Assembly (NCBI RefSeq): GCF_024213665.1
Contig: NZ_JANAVP010000004.1
Location: 246,741 to 310,740, forward strand
Source of the DNA: Streptomyces sp. A3M-1-3
Lineage (GTDB): Bacteria > Actinomycetota > Actinomycetes > Streptomycetales > Streptomycetaceae
Direction of reading: 5' to 3'
Length of the DNA stretch: 64,000 bases
This document shows, piece after piece, positions 24,409-33,398 of this stretch (its first letter is position 1; every line of letters begins with the position of its first letter). A program made the position numbers and the translations under genes. The notes beneath the pieces were generated by a model. That model saw nothing but the letters and a program-made list of their open reading frames with translations, did not search any database and was not told where the DNA came from.

Positions 24409-24560
24409 GACGGCTCGGCGATGCGGCGCACCTCCTGGGCATCCGCCCCTGGGAGTGGGACCTGATGACCGTCGAGCAGGCCGAGTTCATCCATGCCTGG
24501 CTCGACGCGTATGAGAAGGCCCAGCAAGAGGCCAACGAGCGCATGAAGCGCGGAAGCTGA
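24001..24560 (+). CDS. Tail assembly chaperone, -1 frameshift form (gpGT-like)
   Basis: Reading codons 24,001-24,384 and then slipping back one base at G-GGA-AAA gives a 186-residue fusion. The -1 extension is open to TGA 24,558-24,560 and contains 'LGIRPWEWDLMTVEQAEFIHAWLDAY', split here only for description, a typical T-region with Trp and acidic helices. lambda G/GT uses GGGAAAG. The fusion is inferred from the motif and open frame. Confidence 0.75.
24378..24384 (+). other. Canonical -1 frameshift slippery site GGGAAAA
   Basis: The heptamer fits X-XXY-YYZ in phase with the zero frame (..G GGA AAA..). Both tRNAs can re-pair after slipping. It lies 24 bases before the zero-frame stop. Confidence 0.8.
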
Positions 24561-24602
24561 GAGCTGGGTGGTGAACACCCCCAGTAAAGGGGGTGGTTAG
24601 AG

Positions 24603-24623
24603 GTGGCTGACACCTCGCTTTAG
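24603..24623 (+). other. Start of the tape measure gene with an in-frame amber codon
   Basis: GTG GCT GAC ACC TCG CTT TAG, followed in the same frame by an open sequence encoding LVFNLIARDRASEELDAI. Removing six bases would restore a continuous ADTSLVFN reading, so a small insertion or point change is likely. Confidence 0.7.
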
Positions 24624-24761
24624 CTCGTCTTCAACCTGATCGCGCGTGACCGGGCGTCCGAGGAACTGGACGCCATCGCGGAGAAGTTCGCCAACCTCAC
24701 CTCGGTCGTCGGAAAACTTGCTGGGGCTGGTGTTGCTCTGCCGGGTATCGCCGCGGCCGCT

Positions 24762-26774
24762 GTGGGAGTTGCGGGGCTGGCTGCGAGTGCGGCGGCCGCC
24801 GGTTTGGCGGTGAAGGCGTTCACGGTGGCCGCCGGGCCGCAGATGGATTCCGTCACCGAGTCGTGGGCGTTGTACAGCGCTGCTCAGGACGCGGCGAAGG
24901 AGGGCGGTGAGGCTGCCGTCGCCGCGCAGAAGGCTTACATGGCCTCGCTGGAGGACATGACGCCGGCGACCCGGGACACCGCAACGGCGTTCATCGGCTT
25001 GAAGTCCGATTTCGCGTCCTGGTCGGATGAGATGTCGGCATCGACGATGCCCGTGTTCACGCAGGGCATCGAGATCCTGCGGGATCTGCTTCCCACGCTG
25101 ACGCCGTTCGTCCAGGCCGCGGCAACGGCCCTGGGCGGGTTCCTCGACGACGTGGGCGCCGGGGTGAAGTCGGCGGGGTTCAAGACGTTCGCTGCCGATC
25201 TGTCGGGCATGGCCGGGCCGGCGCTGACGGACTTCCTGGCGGTCGTGAAGAATCTCGGTCTCGGCTTCGGCGGGCTGCTGTCTGCGTTCCTGCCCGTATC
25301 TGCTGGCATGACCGGTGGGCTGGCGGACATGACCGCAGGGTTCGCGGAATGGGGCCAGGGCCTGAAGGGCTCCGAAGGGTTCGCCCAGTTCCTCGACATG
25401 GCGGCCACCGGTGGGGACACGCTGGGCACCCTCGGGAGTGCGGCGGTGAATCTTCTCGTCGCGCTTGCCCCCCTGATCGGTACGACAGCGATGCTCGCCA
25501 ACGGGCTGGCGAAAATCATCAACAGCGTGCCCACGCCGGTCTTGACGGTGCTCGCCGGGGTGCTCGTCGCGGTGAAGGTTGCGATGTTGGCGAACGCCGC
25601 GGCGACAGCGGTCGTGGCGGCGAAGAACCGGGTCATGGCCCTGTCGCAGACGCCTGTGATCCTGGGCTGGCTGCGTATGCAGGCCGTGGGTGTCGGAGCC
25701 ATGCTGAAGATTGCGGCTACGTCGACCGTGTCCGCCGCGCGGACGGCCGCGGCCTGGCTCGGTTCGGCGCTGGTGTCGATCGGCACCTGGGTCGCGGCGG
25801 TCGTCCGGGCGGCCGTCACGGCGGCGGCGCAGTTCTTGCTGATGGCGGGCCGTGCGGTGGTGTGGGCGGCGACGATGGCCGCGCAGTGGCTGATCGCGAT
25901 GGGCCCAATCGGCTGGATCATCCTGGCCGTCGCCGGGCTGGTCACGCTGATCATCGTCTACTGGGACGAGATCAAGGCCTGGACGATCGCCGCCTGGGAC
26001 GTGGTGTGGGCGAAGATCAAGTGGTTCGTGGACCTCGTGGTCCAGCTGTTCCTGAACTTCACCCTGGTCGGCCTGATCATCAAACACTGGGACACCATCA
26101 CGAAGGCGACGTCGACGGCCTGGGACGCCATCGTCGACTTCATCAAGGGCATCCCCGGCGCGATCTACAACGCCTTCCTCAACTTCACCCCAATCGGGCT
26201 GATGATCAAGCACTGGTCGACCATCAAGGACGGCTCGATCCGCAAAGCCAAGGAACTGGTCGGCTGGGTGCGGGGCCTGCCCGGAATGATCGCCAACGGA
26301 ATCGGAAACCTCGGCAACCTCCTGTACGGCAAGGGCCAGTCCGTCGTTTCGGGCCTGTGGAACGGCATCAAGTCGATGGGCGGCTGGCTCCGCTCCACCC
26401 TGATGGGCTGGGCGCGGAACTTGGTGCCCGGCCCGATCGCCAAGGCCCTCGGGATCGCGTCGCCTTCGAAGTACATGGCCGACCACATCGGTAAGTGGAT
26501 CCCCGCGGGTGTCGTCCTCGGCATCGAGGCGGGGCAGGCCGAGGTTGACCGCACCATGGCCGGCCTGGTCCAGGCGCCGGCCGCGGCGGGCTCCATGTCC
26601 GCCGGGCAGCGACTGGCGGGCGGGTCCGCGCCCCTGACCCGGCCCGGGTTCATGCCGCAAGTCGTGATCGTGCGGTTCGACTTCGGGCACGGTGACAGCG
26701 CCTTCAAGACCGCCATTCAGAAGATCGTCCGCGTGGACGGGCAGGGCAACGTCCAGACCGCGTTCGGCCGGTAG
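24762..26774 (+). CDS. Tape measure protein, translatable part
   Basis: The tape measure sets tail length and helps DNA ejection. The frame carries Ala-rich helices, hydrophobic segments (about 25,450-25,620 and 25,840-25,960, with 'GPIGWIILAVAGLVTLI') and repeated W-x2-I endings ('YWDEIKAW', 'HWDTI', 'HWSTI'). The natural start is almost certainly GTG 24603 (V-A-D-T-S-L), but codon 7 is TAG (24,621-24,623) and homology-like sequence resumes right after it. The first usable in-frame start downstream is GTG 24762, without a clear ribosome site, giving 670 residues. Confidence 0.8.
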   Translation: MGVAGLAASAAAAGLAVKAFTVAAGPQMDSVTESWALYSAAQDAAKEGGEAAVAAQKAYMASLEDMTPATRDTATAFIGLKSDFASWSDEMSASTMPVFTQGIEILRDLLPTLTPFVQAAATALGGFLDDVGAGVKSAGFKTFAADLSGMAGPALTDFLAVVKNLGLGFGGLLSAFLPVSAGMTGGLADMTAGFAEWGQGLKGSEGFAQFLDMAATGGDTLGTLGSAAVNLLVALAPLIGTTAMLANGLAKIINSVPTPVLTVLAGVLVAVKVAMLANAAATAVVAAKNRVMALSQTPVILGWLRMQAVGVGAMLKIAATSTVSAARTAAAWLGSALVSIGTWVAAVVRAAVTAAAQFLLMAGRAVVWAATMAAQWLIAMGPIGWIILAVAGLVTLIIVYWDEIKAWTIAAWDVVWAKIKWFVDLVVQLFLNFTLVGLIIKHWDTITKATSTAWDAIVDFIKGIPGAIYNAFLNFTPIGLMIKHWSTIKDGSIRKAKELVGWVRGLPGMIANGIGNLGNLLYGKGQSVVSGLWNGIKSMGGWLRSTLMGWARNLVPGPIAKALGIASPSKYMADHIGKWIPAGVVLGIEAGQAEVDRTMAGLVQAPAAAGSMSAGQRLAGGSAPLTRPGFMPQVVIVRFDFGHGDSAFKTAIQKIVRVDGQGNVQTAFGR

Positions 26775-26787
26775 AGAGGAGCCCCCT

Positions 26788-29700
26788 GTGGCGTTCCCGC
26801 AGGATCCGTTGGACGTCAGGGCCGAGATGAAGATCGGCGGGGTGTGGACCAACACCACGGCCTACACCTACATCCGGAACCCGATCAGCATCGAGCGGGG
26901 CCGGAAGGACGAAGGGCAGAGGACCGACCCGTCCAAGTGCGGCTTCACGCTCAACAACCGGGACGGCCGCTTCTCGCCGCTCAACCCGATGAGCCCGTAC
27001 TACGGGCTCATCGGCAGGAACACCCCGCTCAGGTTCTCCGTGCCCGGGACCGAGTCGTACCTTGCACTAACGGGCCAGAGCGCCGACATTGCCTCGACCC
27101 CGGACCATGCCACCCTCGACATTGTTGGCGACATCGACCTGCGGGTCGAGGCGGCTGTCGACTGGTACACCGCGCGCGTCCAGACCCTGATCGGCAAGTG
27201 GGACTCATCGATCAATCAGCGCTCCTTCATGCTGCTCCTGGTCGGCGGGGCCCTGGAGTTGCGGTTCTCTCCCGACGGGGTGGGTTCCTTTTTCGCGGGC
27301 AGGAGCCTGCCCGCGCTGCCCAGGCGCGCCGCTGTGCGGGCGACGGTGGATGTCGACAACGGGGCAGGCGGCTGGACCGCCCGACTGTACTGGGCGGAGT
27401 CCCTGGACGGCCCCTGGACGCAGTTCGGTACTGACGCCGTCGTCGCCACACCCACCAGCATCTTCGCCAGTACGGCACCGCTGCAGATCGCTCCGTCCTC
27501 CTTCACGATCACCCCGAACTGGCTGCCCGTAGAGGGCGGCATCCACCGCGCGGAAGTACGCAACGGCATCAACGGCCCCGTTGTGGCGTCCCCCGACCAC
27601 CGGGCCCTCGCCCCGGGAACCACTTCGTTCGCCGATTCAGCCGGCCGGACGTGGACCGTCAACGGGCAGGCGGAAATCAGCAACCGGCGCTTCCGCATCC
27701 AGCCCGAAGCGTCCAGCTTCCCGAACCGCTGGGACGTGTCCGGCCAGGACGTGTACATGCCCATCGAGGCGGCCGGGATCCTGCGGCGCCTCGGACAGGG
27801 CGCGAAAGCGCTGCAGTCGACGCTGCGGCGCCGCATCCCGTCCGATCCGAACCTGGTCGCGTACTGGCCGTTGGAGGAGGCCCGCGACGCGAAGCAGGCC
27901 TACTCCCCGATTCCAGGCATTGCACCGATGGCCGTGTCCGGGCTGGACTTCGCGGCGGACGACACTCTCGCCGGATCGTCCGCGCTGCCCAAGCTCAAGA
28001 ACCCGTCCACGCTGCGGGCCAGCGTGCCCCAGAGCAGCAAGGCCGGCTGGCAGTGCGAGTTCGTGTACTACCTGGCGGCGCTGCCCGCCGCGCAGACCGA
28101 GGTCATGCGGGTCACGGTGGCCGGCTCGGTCATGCGTACCGCGGTCGTCTACGCCAGCACGGCAGGTATCCGTATCGAGGCCCGCGACGCGGACGACGCG
28201 GTGATCGTATTCGTCGTCTACAGCGACGCCACGGCGCTCGCGTCGTTCGTCGGGGTGTGGAACCGTCTCTCGATCTACACCGGGGATGCGGGCGGCGGGC
28301 AGACCCGGCTCCAGGCGTCGTGGCGCGACGTCGTCACCAACACCCGCTGGTACGCCTCCACCATTTTCACTGGCGCGCAGGGCGCGGTCACGGGGCTCCG
28401 GGGCACCTGGGGCAGCGGCCTTGCCGGCATGGCGTTCGGGCACCTCTCGGTCTTCGACATCGCGGGCACCGGCGCGTCCGGCTCACCGCCGCCATCCACG
28501 ATCTACGACCTGGCAGACACCGGGTTCGCGGGCGAGACCGCACTGAGCCGGATCAACCGGCTGGCCACCGAGGAATCCGCGTCGGTAGCGCTGTCGTGGA
28601 TCGACGGAGACAACTCCTTCGACTCCGAACGCATGGGACCGCAGCGTCCCGCGCCGCTCCTGACGCTGCTGGAGGAGTGTGCGGAGGCCGACGGCGGCAT
28701 CCTGTACGAGAGCCGGGACAAGATCGGCCTCATTTACCGGGACCGGTCCAGCCTCTACAACCAGGAACCCGCCCTGACCCTCAACTACGCGGCCAACGGG
28801 GAGGTCGCGCCACCGCTGGATCCCGTCGATGACGACCAGCGCGTCCGCAACGACATCACCGTCACCAGGGTGGGCGGCAGTTCGGGGCGCGCGGTCCTCG
28901 AGGCAGGGCCGCTGTCAATCCAGGCCCCGCCGGGCGGGGTGGGCATCTACGACGAGAGCGTGACCGTCAACCTGTACAACGACGCCCAGCCGGAGCAGCA
29001 TGCCGGCTGGCGGCTGCACCTGGGGACATGGAACGAGGCCCGCTACCCACAGGTGCACGTCGACCTGGCGGCCGCCCCGCACCTCGTCCAGACTGTGCTC
29101 GCCCTGGACATCGGCGACAAGCTCCGCATCATCAACCCGCCGCCGTGGCTGCCGCCCGGCCCGATCGACCTGATCGTCGAGGGCTACGCGGAGACGATCG
29201 GCCACCCCAACGACTGGGACATCGTCTTCAACTGCAGCCCGGCCGGGCCGTGGGAGGTCGGTGTTCGTGACGATGCGACGCTGGGCCGGCGGGACACGGC
29301 GGGTAGCAGCCTTGCGGCCGCCATCGATGCGGCCGCCACGGCGCTGACTGTGGCCACCACGGTGGGCCCGGTGTGGACCGAGGACCCGGCGCACATGCCG
29401 ATCACCGTCCGCGCGGGCGGTGAGGAGATGACCGTCTCGGCGATCACCGGGGCGGTTGTGGATGCTTTCGGCCGGACCGTATCCAGCGGATGGGGCTCGG
29501 CTGACGTCGGAGGTGCGTGGACGACCGGCGGGGGCAGCGCCTCCGACTATGCGGTCGGCAGCGGCATCGGAACCCACACCATGACCACCGTCAACGTCTC
29601 CCGACGCTGCCTCGTGGCCGCGCCGGCCGCTGATGTGGACCTGATCACGGACATTGCGACGAGTGTCCTGTCGACGGGCGACAGCCAGACGGCGGGCCTG

Positions 29701-30162
29701 GTCGCCCGGGTCGTGGACGCCAGCAACCTGTACCAGGCCCGAGTGGCGTTCACGACCGCGGCGGGCGTGGTGCTGTCGCTACGCAAACGCATCGCGGCCG
29801 CGGAGACGGAACTCGCCACGTTCACCACCACGCTCACCCACGTGGCGGGCACGTTCGTGCGGCTGCGGATGCAGGTGGCCGGCTCGGAACTGCGGGCGAA
29901 GATTTGGGCGGTCACCGACGCGGAGCCGTCGGGGTGGCAGGTGACGGCCACGGACACGGACCTGCCCGCCGCGGGCAGTGTCGGGGTGCGGTCGATCCTC
30001 GGGGCCGCGAACACCAACGTCAACCCGGTCGCCCGCTACGACAATCTCGCCTGCCTCAACCCGCAGCGCTTCACGGCCGTGCGGAGCGTCAACGCAATCG
30101 TCAAGAGCCACGCCGCCGGGACCGCACTGTCTCTGCGGCGGCCCGCGGTGCGGGCCCTGTGA
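26788..30162 (+). CDS. Large distal tail/minor tail protein (1124 aa)
   Basis: GTG 26788 follows GAGAGGAGCCCCCT. The N-terminus ('YIRNPISIERGRKDEGQ', 'FTLNNRDGRFSPLNP') is typical of actinophage distal tail proteins. Two concanavalin/LamG-like regions (about residues 85-230 and 370-560) suggest sugar binding. The middle ('LLTLLEECAEADGGILYESR') and the C-terminal LamG-like part (about 900-1080) complete a baseplate protein. It probably contacts the host surface. Confidence 0.75.
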   Translation: MAFPQDPLDVRAEMKIGGVWTNTTAYTYIRNPISIERGRKDEGQRTDPSKCGFTLNNRDGRFSPLNPMSPYYGLIGRNTPLRFSVPGTESYLALTGQSADIASTPDHATLDIVGDIDLRVEAAVDWYTARVQTLIGKWDSSINQRSFMLLLVGGALELRFSPDGVGSFFAGRSLPALPRRAAVRATVDVDNGAGGWTARLYWAESLDGPWTQFGTDAVVATPTSIFASTAPLQIAPSSFTITPNWLPVEGGIHRAEVRNGINGPVVASPDHRALAPGTTSFADSAGRTWTVNGQAEISNRRFRIQPEASSFPNRWDVSGQDVYMPIEAAGILRRLGQGAKALQSTLRRRIPSDPNLVAYWPLEEARDAKQAYSPIPGIAPMAVSGLDFAADDTLAGSSALPKLKNPSTLRASVPQSSKAGWQCEFVYYLAALPAAQTEVMRVTVAGSVMRTAVVYASTAGIRIEARDADDAVIVFVVYSDATALASFVGVWNRLSIYTGDAGGGQTRLQASWRDVVTNTRWYASTIFTGAQGAVTGLRGTWGSGLAGMAFGHLSVFDIAGTGASGSPPPSTIYDLADTGFAGETALSRINRLATEESASVALSWIDGDNSFDSERMGPQRPAPLLTLLEECAEADGGILYESRDKIGLIYRDRSSLYNQEPALTLNYAANGEVAPPLDPVDDDQRVRNDITVTRVGGSSGRAVLEAGPLSIQAPPGGVGIYDESVTVNLYNDAQPEQHAGWRLHLGTWNEARYPQVHVDLAAAPHLVQTVLALDIGDKLRIINPPPWLPPGPIDLIVEGYAETIGHPNDWDIVFNCSPAGPWEVGVRDDATLGRRDTAGSSLAAAIDAAATALTVATTVGPVWTEDPAHMPITVRAGGEEMTVSAITGAVVDAFGRTVSSGWGSADVGGAWTTGGGSASDYAVGSGIGTHTMTTVNVSRRCLVAAPAADVDLITDIATSVLSTGDSQTAGLVARVVDASNLYQARVAFTTAAGVVLSLRKRIAAAETELATFTTTLTHVAGTFVRLRMQVAGSELRAKIWAVTDAEPSGWQVTATDTDLPAAGSVGVRSILGAANTNVNPVARYDNLACLNPQRFTAVRSVNAIVKSHAAGTALSLRRPAVRAL

Positions 30163-30174
30163 GAAGGGAGTCTC

Positions 30175-30636
30175 ATGCCTGACCTGCTGGCCGGAACAAC
30201 CGTCAAGGCGCTGGACACGCCGTCTACTCAGTCCGACGTCGAGGGGTCGTCCTACGATTTCACGATCACCACGTTCGGCACCGCGTCGACTACGGGCACG
30301 TATGCGGACTGCGCGGTGACCTTCACCGCGCCGACGTCCGGGCGGGTGGAGATCTGCACCACCGCCCGAATGATCAACTCAACGACTGCGGGGACACTCG
30401 TGTCGCCGGAGACCCGTACCGGCAGCACCATCGGCTCCGGCACCATCGTCGAAGGGGCCTCGGACGGTATCGGCACCTCCCACTACGGGGCGAGCTTCGC
30501 CCGTACCGGGGTGACGCACGTCCTGTCCGGGCTCACCCCCGGCTCCGCGTACAACACCCGCCTGCTGCACCGCGTGTCGGGCGCGAGCACGGGCACGGTG
30601 GCGCTGCGCGAGCTGTCCGTGAAGCCGCTCTCGTGA
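30175..30636 (+). CDS. Minor tail protein, Thr/Ser-rich (153 aa)
   Basis: Beta-rich low-charge protein with many Thr, Ser and Gly, following the large tail gene after twelve bases. Likely a tail-tip or fiber component by context. Confidence 0.6.
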   Translation: MPDLLAGTTVKALDTPSTQSDVEGSSYDFTITTFGTASTTGTYADCAVTFTAPTSGRVEICTTARMINSTTAGTLVSPETRTGSTIGSGTIVEGASDGIGTSHYGASFARTGVTHVLSGLTPGSAYNTRLLHRVSGASTGTVALRELSVKPLS

Positions 30637-31148
30637 CCGGCCTGGTGGAACTCCCGCCCGTCACCACGACGGAGATCGTGCCCACCACGCTGCCCGTGGA
30701 CGGTGTGGTGGACACGTGGCGCACGATCATGCGCCTCGTCCTGCCCGTGCGTGCTGGGGACCGGCTCGACATCAGCAGCCAGTTCGACGTCACCAACGAC
30801 GTCGGCAAGAACCGCGGCGACGCCGGCTACACCGTCGGCGTCGGCACGCACCTGTGGTGGTACGACGTCGACCTGCCCGCCGAGGAACGGGTGTGGCGCC
30901 GCGTCCACGACTCGACCGGCGACAACGTCGACCGCGGCCGCCACCACATGCCGATCGTCCTGGACGACATCCTCGACGTGCCGCCGGACTGGCCGGAAGG
31001 GCACCGCATCACGATCGCCCTGCGCGCCGATGCCCACTCGACCGCGTGGCAGGCCGGCGACGTACTGACCGTGGAGTCGACCGGCCGGCTGACCGTGCGC
31101 CGCTGGACAGCGGCGCCTCCGCCGGAACCAGCGCCCAGCGCTACCTGA
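30633..31148 (+). CDS. Minor tail protein, jelly-roll-like (171 aa)
   Basis: GTG overlaps the previous stop. Strand-rich sequence with many Asp/His/Arg and Trp ('LWWYDVDLP', 'WRRVHDSTGDNVDRGRHH') and a Pro/Thr-rich C-terminus. The family is not recognised; the position suggests a tail appendage. Confidence 0.55.
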   Translation: MTGLVELPPVTTTEIVPTTLPVDGVVDTWRTIMRLVLPVRAGDRLDISSQFDVTNDVGKNRGDAGYTVGVGTHLWWYDVDLPAEERVWRRVHDSTGDNVDRGRHHMPIVLDDILDVPPDWPEGHRITIALRADAHSTAWQAGDVLTVESTGRLTVRRWTAAPPPEPAPSAT

Positions 31149-31162
31149 CCGGCAACCAACGG

Positions 31163-31187
31163 CCCCGCATCGTCGGGGCCTTCTTCA
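31163..31187 (+). terminator. Terminator between tail and lysis genes
   Basis: GGCCCCGCATCGTCGGGGCC hairpin (8-bp arms, tight loop) followed by TTCTTC. Confidence 0.75.
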
Positions 31188-31201
31188 TCCCTGGAGGACC
31201 G

Positions 31202-31933
31202 ATGGCCAATCCCCTGCCCGCGTCCACGTTCCTCGCCGCTCTGCGCGCCGAGGGCGTGAAGGTTGTCGAGGTCGGCAACTGGCGCACCCACAACCGCAAC
31301 CACAAGGGCCCATGGGCCCCGGTGCACGGGGTGATGGTGCACCACACCGTCACCCGCGGCACCGCGAACACGGTGCGGATCTGTCGCGACGGGTACGCAG
31401 GCCTGCCCGGACCGCTGTGCCACGGCGTCATCGCCAAAGACGGCACCGTGCACCTCGTCGGCTACGGCCGCACGAACCACGCCGGATCCGGTGACGGCGA
31501 CGTCCTGGCCGCGGTCATCGCGGAGCGCGCCCTGCCCGCCGACAACGAGGCGGACACCGACGGCAACCGCCACTTCTACGGGTGGGAGTGCGAGAACCTC
31601 GGCGACGGCAAAGACCCCTGGCCCGCCGAGCAGGTCGAGGCGATAGTCCGCGCATCCGCCGCGGTGCTGCGTGCCCACAACTGGGGCCGGGACGGCGACA
31701 CGTCGGTCATCGGCCACTCGGAGTGGCAGCCCGGAAAGGTCGACCCCCGCGGGCCCGGCGTGTCCATGGCCGACATCCGCAAGCGCGTCGCCGAACGGCT
31801 CAAGCACCCCGCCAACTGGTCGCCGAGCGCACCGCCCGTACCGCCGGTACCCCCGAAGCCGCCGACCGTCGAGGACCGGCTCACCGCCATTGAGAAGCGC
31901 GTCACCGCGCTCGAGAAGAGGACGACCTCATGA
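31202..31933 (+). CDS. Endolysin, N-acetylmuramoyl-L-alanine amidase
   Basis: ATG 31202 follows TGGAGGACCG. Amidase_2/PGRP-type catalytic domain: 'GVMVHHTVTRGTANT' (first zinc His), 'GPLCHGVIAKDGTVHLVG', 'NHAGSGDG', 'YGWECENLGDG' and 'IGHSEWQPGKVDPRGP' (second His and the Asp/Lys region). A Pro-rich linker and a short C-terminal coiled coil follow. It cuts the amide bond between muramic acid and the stem peptide during lysis. Confidence 0.9.
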   Translation: MANPLPASTFLAALRAEGVKVVEVGNWRTHNRNHKGPWAPVHGVMVHHTVTRGTANTVRICRDGYAGLPGPLCHGVIAKDGTVHLVGYGRTNHAGSGDGDVLAAVIAERALPADNEADTDGNRHFYGWECENLGDGKDPWPAEQVEAIVRASAAVLRAHNWGRDGDTSVIGHSEWQPGKVDPRGPGVSMADIRKRVAERLKHPANWSPSAPPVPPVPPKPPTVEDRLTAIEKRVTALEKRTTS

Positions 31934-32160
31934 TGACCGCAGCTTTCTGGAAGGCCACGACCGAGCGCGTCGTCCGCACCTTCGCACAGGCCCTCGCCGC
32001 GGTCCTCACCGCAGGCGCCACAGACCTCCTCGACGTGGCCTGGCCCGGCGCGCTCGGTACCGCCGGCCTCGCCGCGGTCCTCGCGCTCCTCACCGCGGTC
32101 GCCACATCCGGCGGGACGGAGGGCCCCGGCATCACCGAGACCGTGCGGGGTCGCGGGTGA
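31930..32160 (+). CDS. Holin (two-span)
   Basis: ATG overlaps the endolysin stop. A 76-residue protein with two membrane helices and a short charged tail, in the standard position after the endolysin. Fits the r1t-like holin pattern. Confidence 0.75.
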   Translation: MMTAAFWKATTERVVRTFAQALAAVLTAGATDLLDVAWPGALGTAGLAAVLALLTAVATSGGTEGPGITETVRGRG

Positions 32161-32441
32161 CCCCGTCGGAGTCGACGCAAGTCGCCGTGGAGCTGGAGCG
32201 GCTCCGCGGCGCCGTCGACACCGGGTTCGCCGAAGTGAAGGGGAGCCTCGCGCTGCTGGTGCAACGCTCGGACCGCACCGAGGCCGACGTGAAGCAGCTC
32301 CGGCAGGACACCGAGGACGGTCTCCGCGACGTCCGCGCGGAAGTCGAGGACCTCAAGGGCCGCAAGTGGCCCCTGCCGACCATCGGCCTCCTCATCGCAG
32401 GAGCCGCCGCGGCGCCCGGCCTGATCGCCCTACTACGCTGA
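32157..32441 (+). CDS. Coiled-coil protein with C-terminal membrane helix (94 aa)
   Basis: GTG overlaps the holin stop. A long amphipathic coiled coil ('VKQLRQDTEDGLRDVRAEVE') ends in one hydrophobic helix. It may be a second holin or a spanin-like lysis accessory. Confidence 0.6.
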   Translation: MTPSESTQVAVELERLRGAVDTGFAEVKGSLALLVQRSDRTEADVKQLRQDTEDGLRDVRAEVEDLKGRKWPLPTIGLLIAGAAAAPGLIALLR

Positions 32442-32453
32442 ACGGAGGAACAC

Positions 32454-33275
32454 ATGCCGATCCCCGCCGGGGTGGAGAAGGTCACCGTGTCGAACGGCGA
32501 GCCGCTCACCCTGCCCGACGGCACGCTCCTGCGCGGCCGACTCACCTTCACCGCCCCGGACCTGGTCACGCTCGGATCGGACGACTTCACCTTCGGCGGC
32601 GCCACGCCCGTGGACCTGGTCGACGGCACGTTCAGCGTCGCCCTGGTCGCCACAGACGCCACCGGGATGAGCCCGACCGGCTGGACGTACAAGGTCACCG
32701 CCGCGTTCTCCAACGCACCCGGCTGGACCCGATACATCAGCCTGCCCAAGGCCACACCGACCGTCGTCCTCGCCGACGTCCTGGTCCCCGACCCGGTGGC
32801 CGGCACGTTCTCCACGCTCGTCCTCGCCTCCAGCATCACCCCGGCCTCGATCGGCGCCTACACCCAGGCCGCAGGCGAGGCCCTGGAGACCGGGAAGCTC
32901 GACAAGGTCGGCGGCACCCTCACCGGGGCCGTCACCGTCAACCGGGCCCTGGCCACCGACGTCTTGCTCGGCGGACTGGTCGGTGCCGAGGGTTTCGACC
33001 GGATGCGGGTCCTGCCCGACCGCATCGAGTTCGGCCCCGGCACCGCCACCCGGGACACCAACTGGCGGCGGTCCGCAGCGAACGAGTGGACGACGGACGA
33101 TGCGGTCATCGTGTCCCTGATGCTCCGGCACCTCGGTACGACGCTCGGCTTCTATGGGGCGGCGGCCGCGGCGAAGCCCGCCGTGACCGGGTCCCGCGGC
33201 GGCAACGCGGCTGTGGCATCCCTGCTGTCCGCCCTGGCCACGCTCGGTCTGATCACCGACAACAGCACCGCCTGA
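32454..33275 (+). CDS. Tail fiber-like protein (273 aa)
   Basis: Beta-rich N-terminal domain ('LTLPDGTLLRGRLTFTAPD') that resembles minor tail proteins with Ig folds, then an Ala/Gly-rich C-terminal part ('DTNWRRSAANEWTTDD', 'GTTLGFYGAAAAAKPAV') as in trimeric fiber tips. Placement after lysis genes is common in Streptomyces siphophages. Confidence 0.6.
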   Translation: MPIPAGVEKVTVSNGEPLTLPDGTLLRGRLTFTAPDLVTLGSDDFTFGGATPVDLVDGTFSVALVATDATGMSPTGWTYKVTAAFSNAPGWTRYISLPKATPTVVLADVLVPDPVAGTFSTLVLASSITPASIGAYTQAAGEALETGKLDKVGGTLTGAVTVNRALATDVLLGGLVGAEGFDRMRVLPDRIEFGPGTATRDTNWRRSAANEWTTDDAVIVSLMLRHLGTTLGFYGAAAAAKPAVTGSRGGNAAVASLLSALATLGLITDNSTA

Positions 33276-33281
33276 CCCTGC

Positions 33282-33331
33282 ACGAAAGGCCCCCTGTTCC
33301 GGCTTCGGCCGGGGCAGGGGGCGATTTCGTG
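33282..33331. terminator. Long bidirectional hairpin at the end of the late operon
   Basis: Outer arms CACGAAA and TTTCGTG enclose GCCCCCTG/CAGGGGGC and an inner CCGG stem-loop with a TTCGG tetraloop-like turn. Fully nested, so it should stop transcription from both sides. Confidence 0.75.
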
Positions 33332-33398
33332 CGTCTGGGCTAGGGCAGGGGCCCGGCCGTACCCTGGGCAGCACTTGCGCGCAGAGAAGGGGCACAGC

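Noticed and set aside
24597..26858. 753-residue minus-strand frame opposite the tape measure gene
   Set aside because: Long antisense frame with Arg/Asp/His bias and no domain; the plus strand has the tape measure features.
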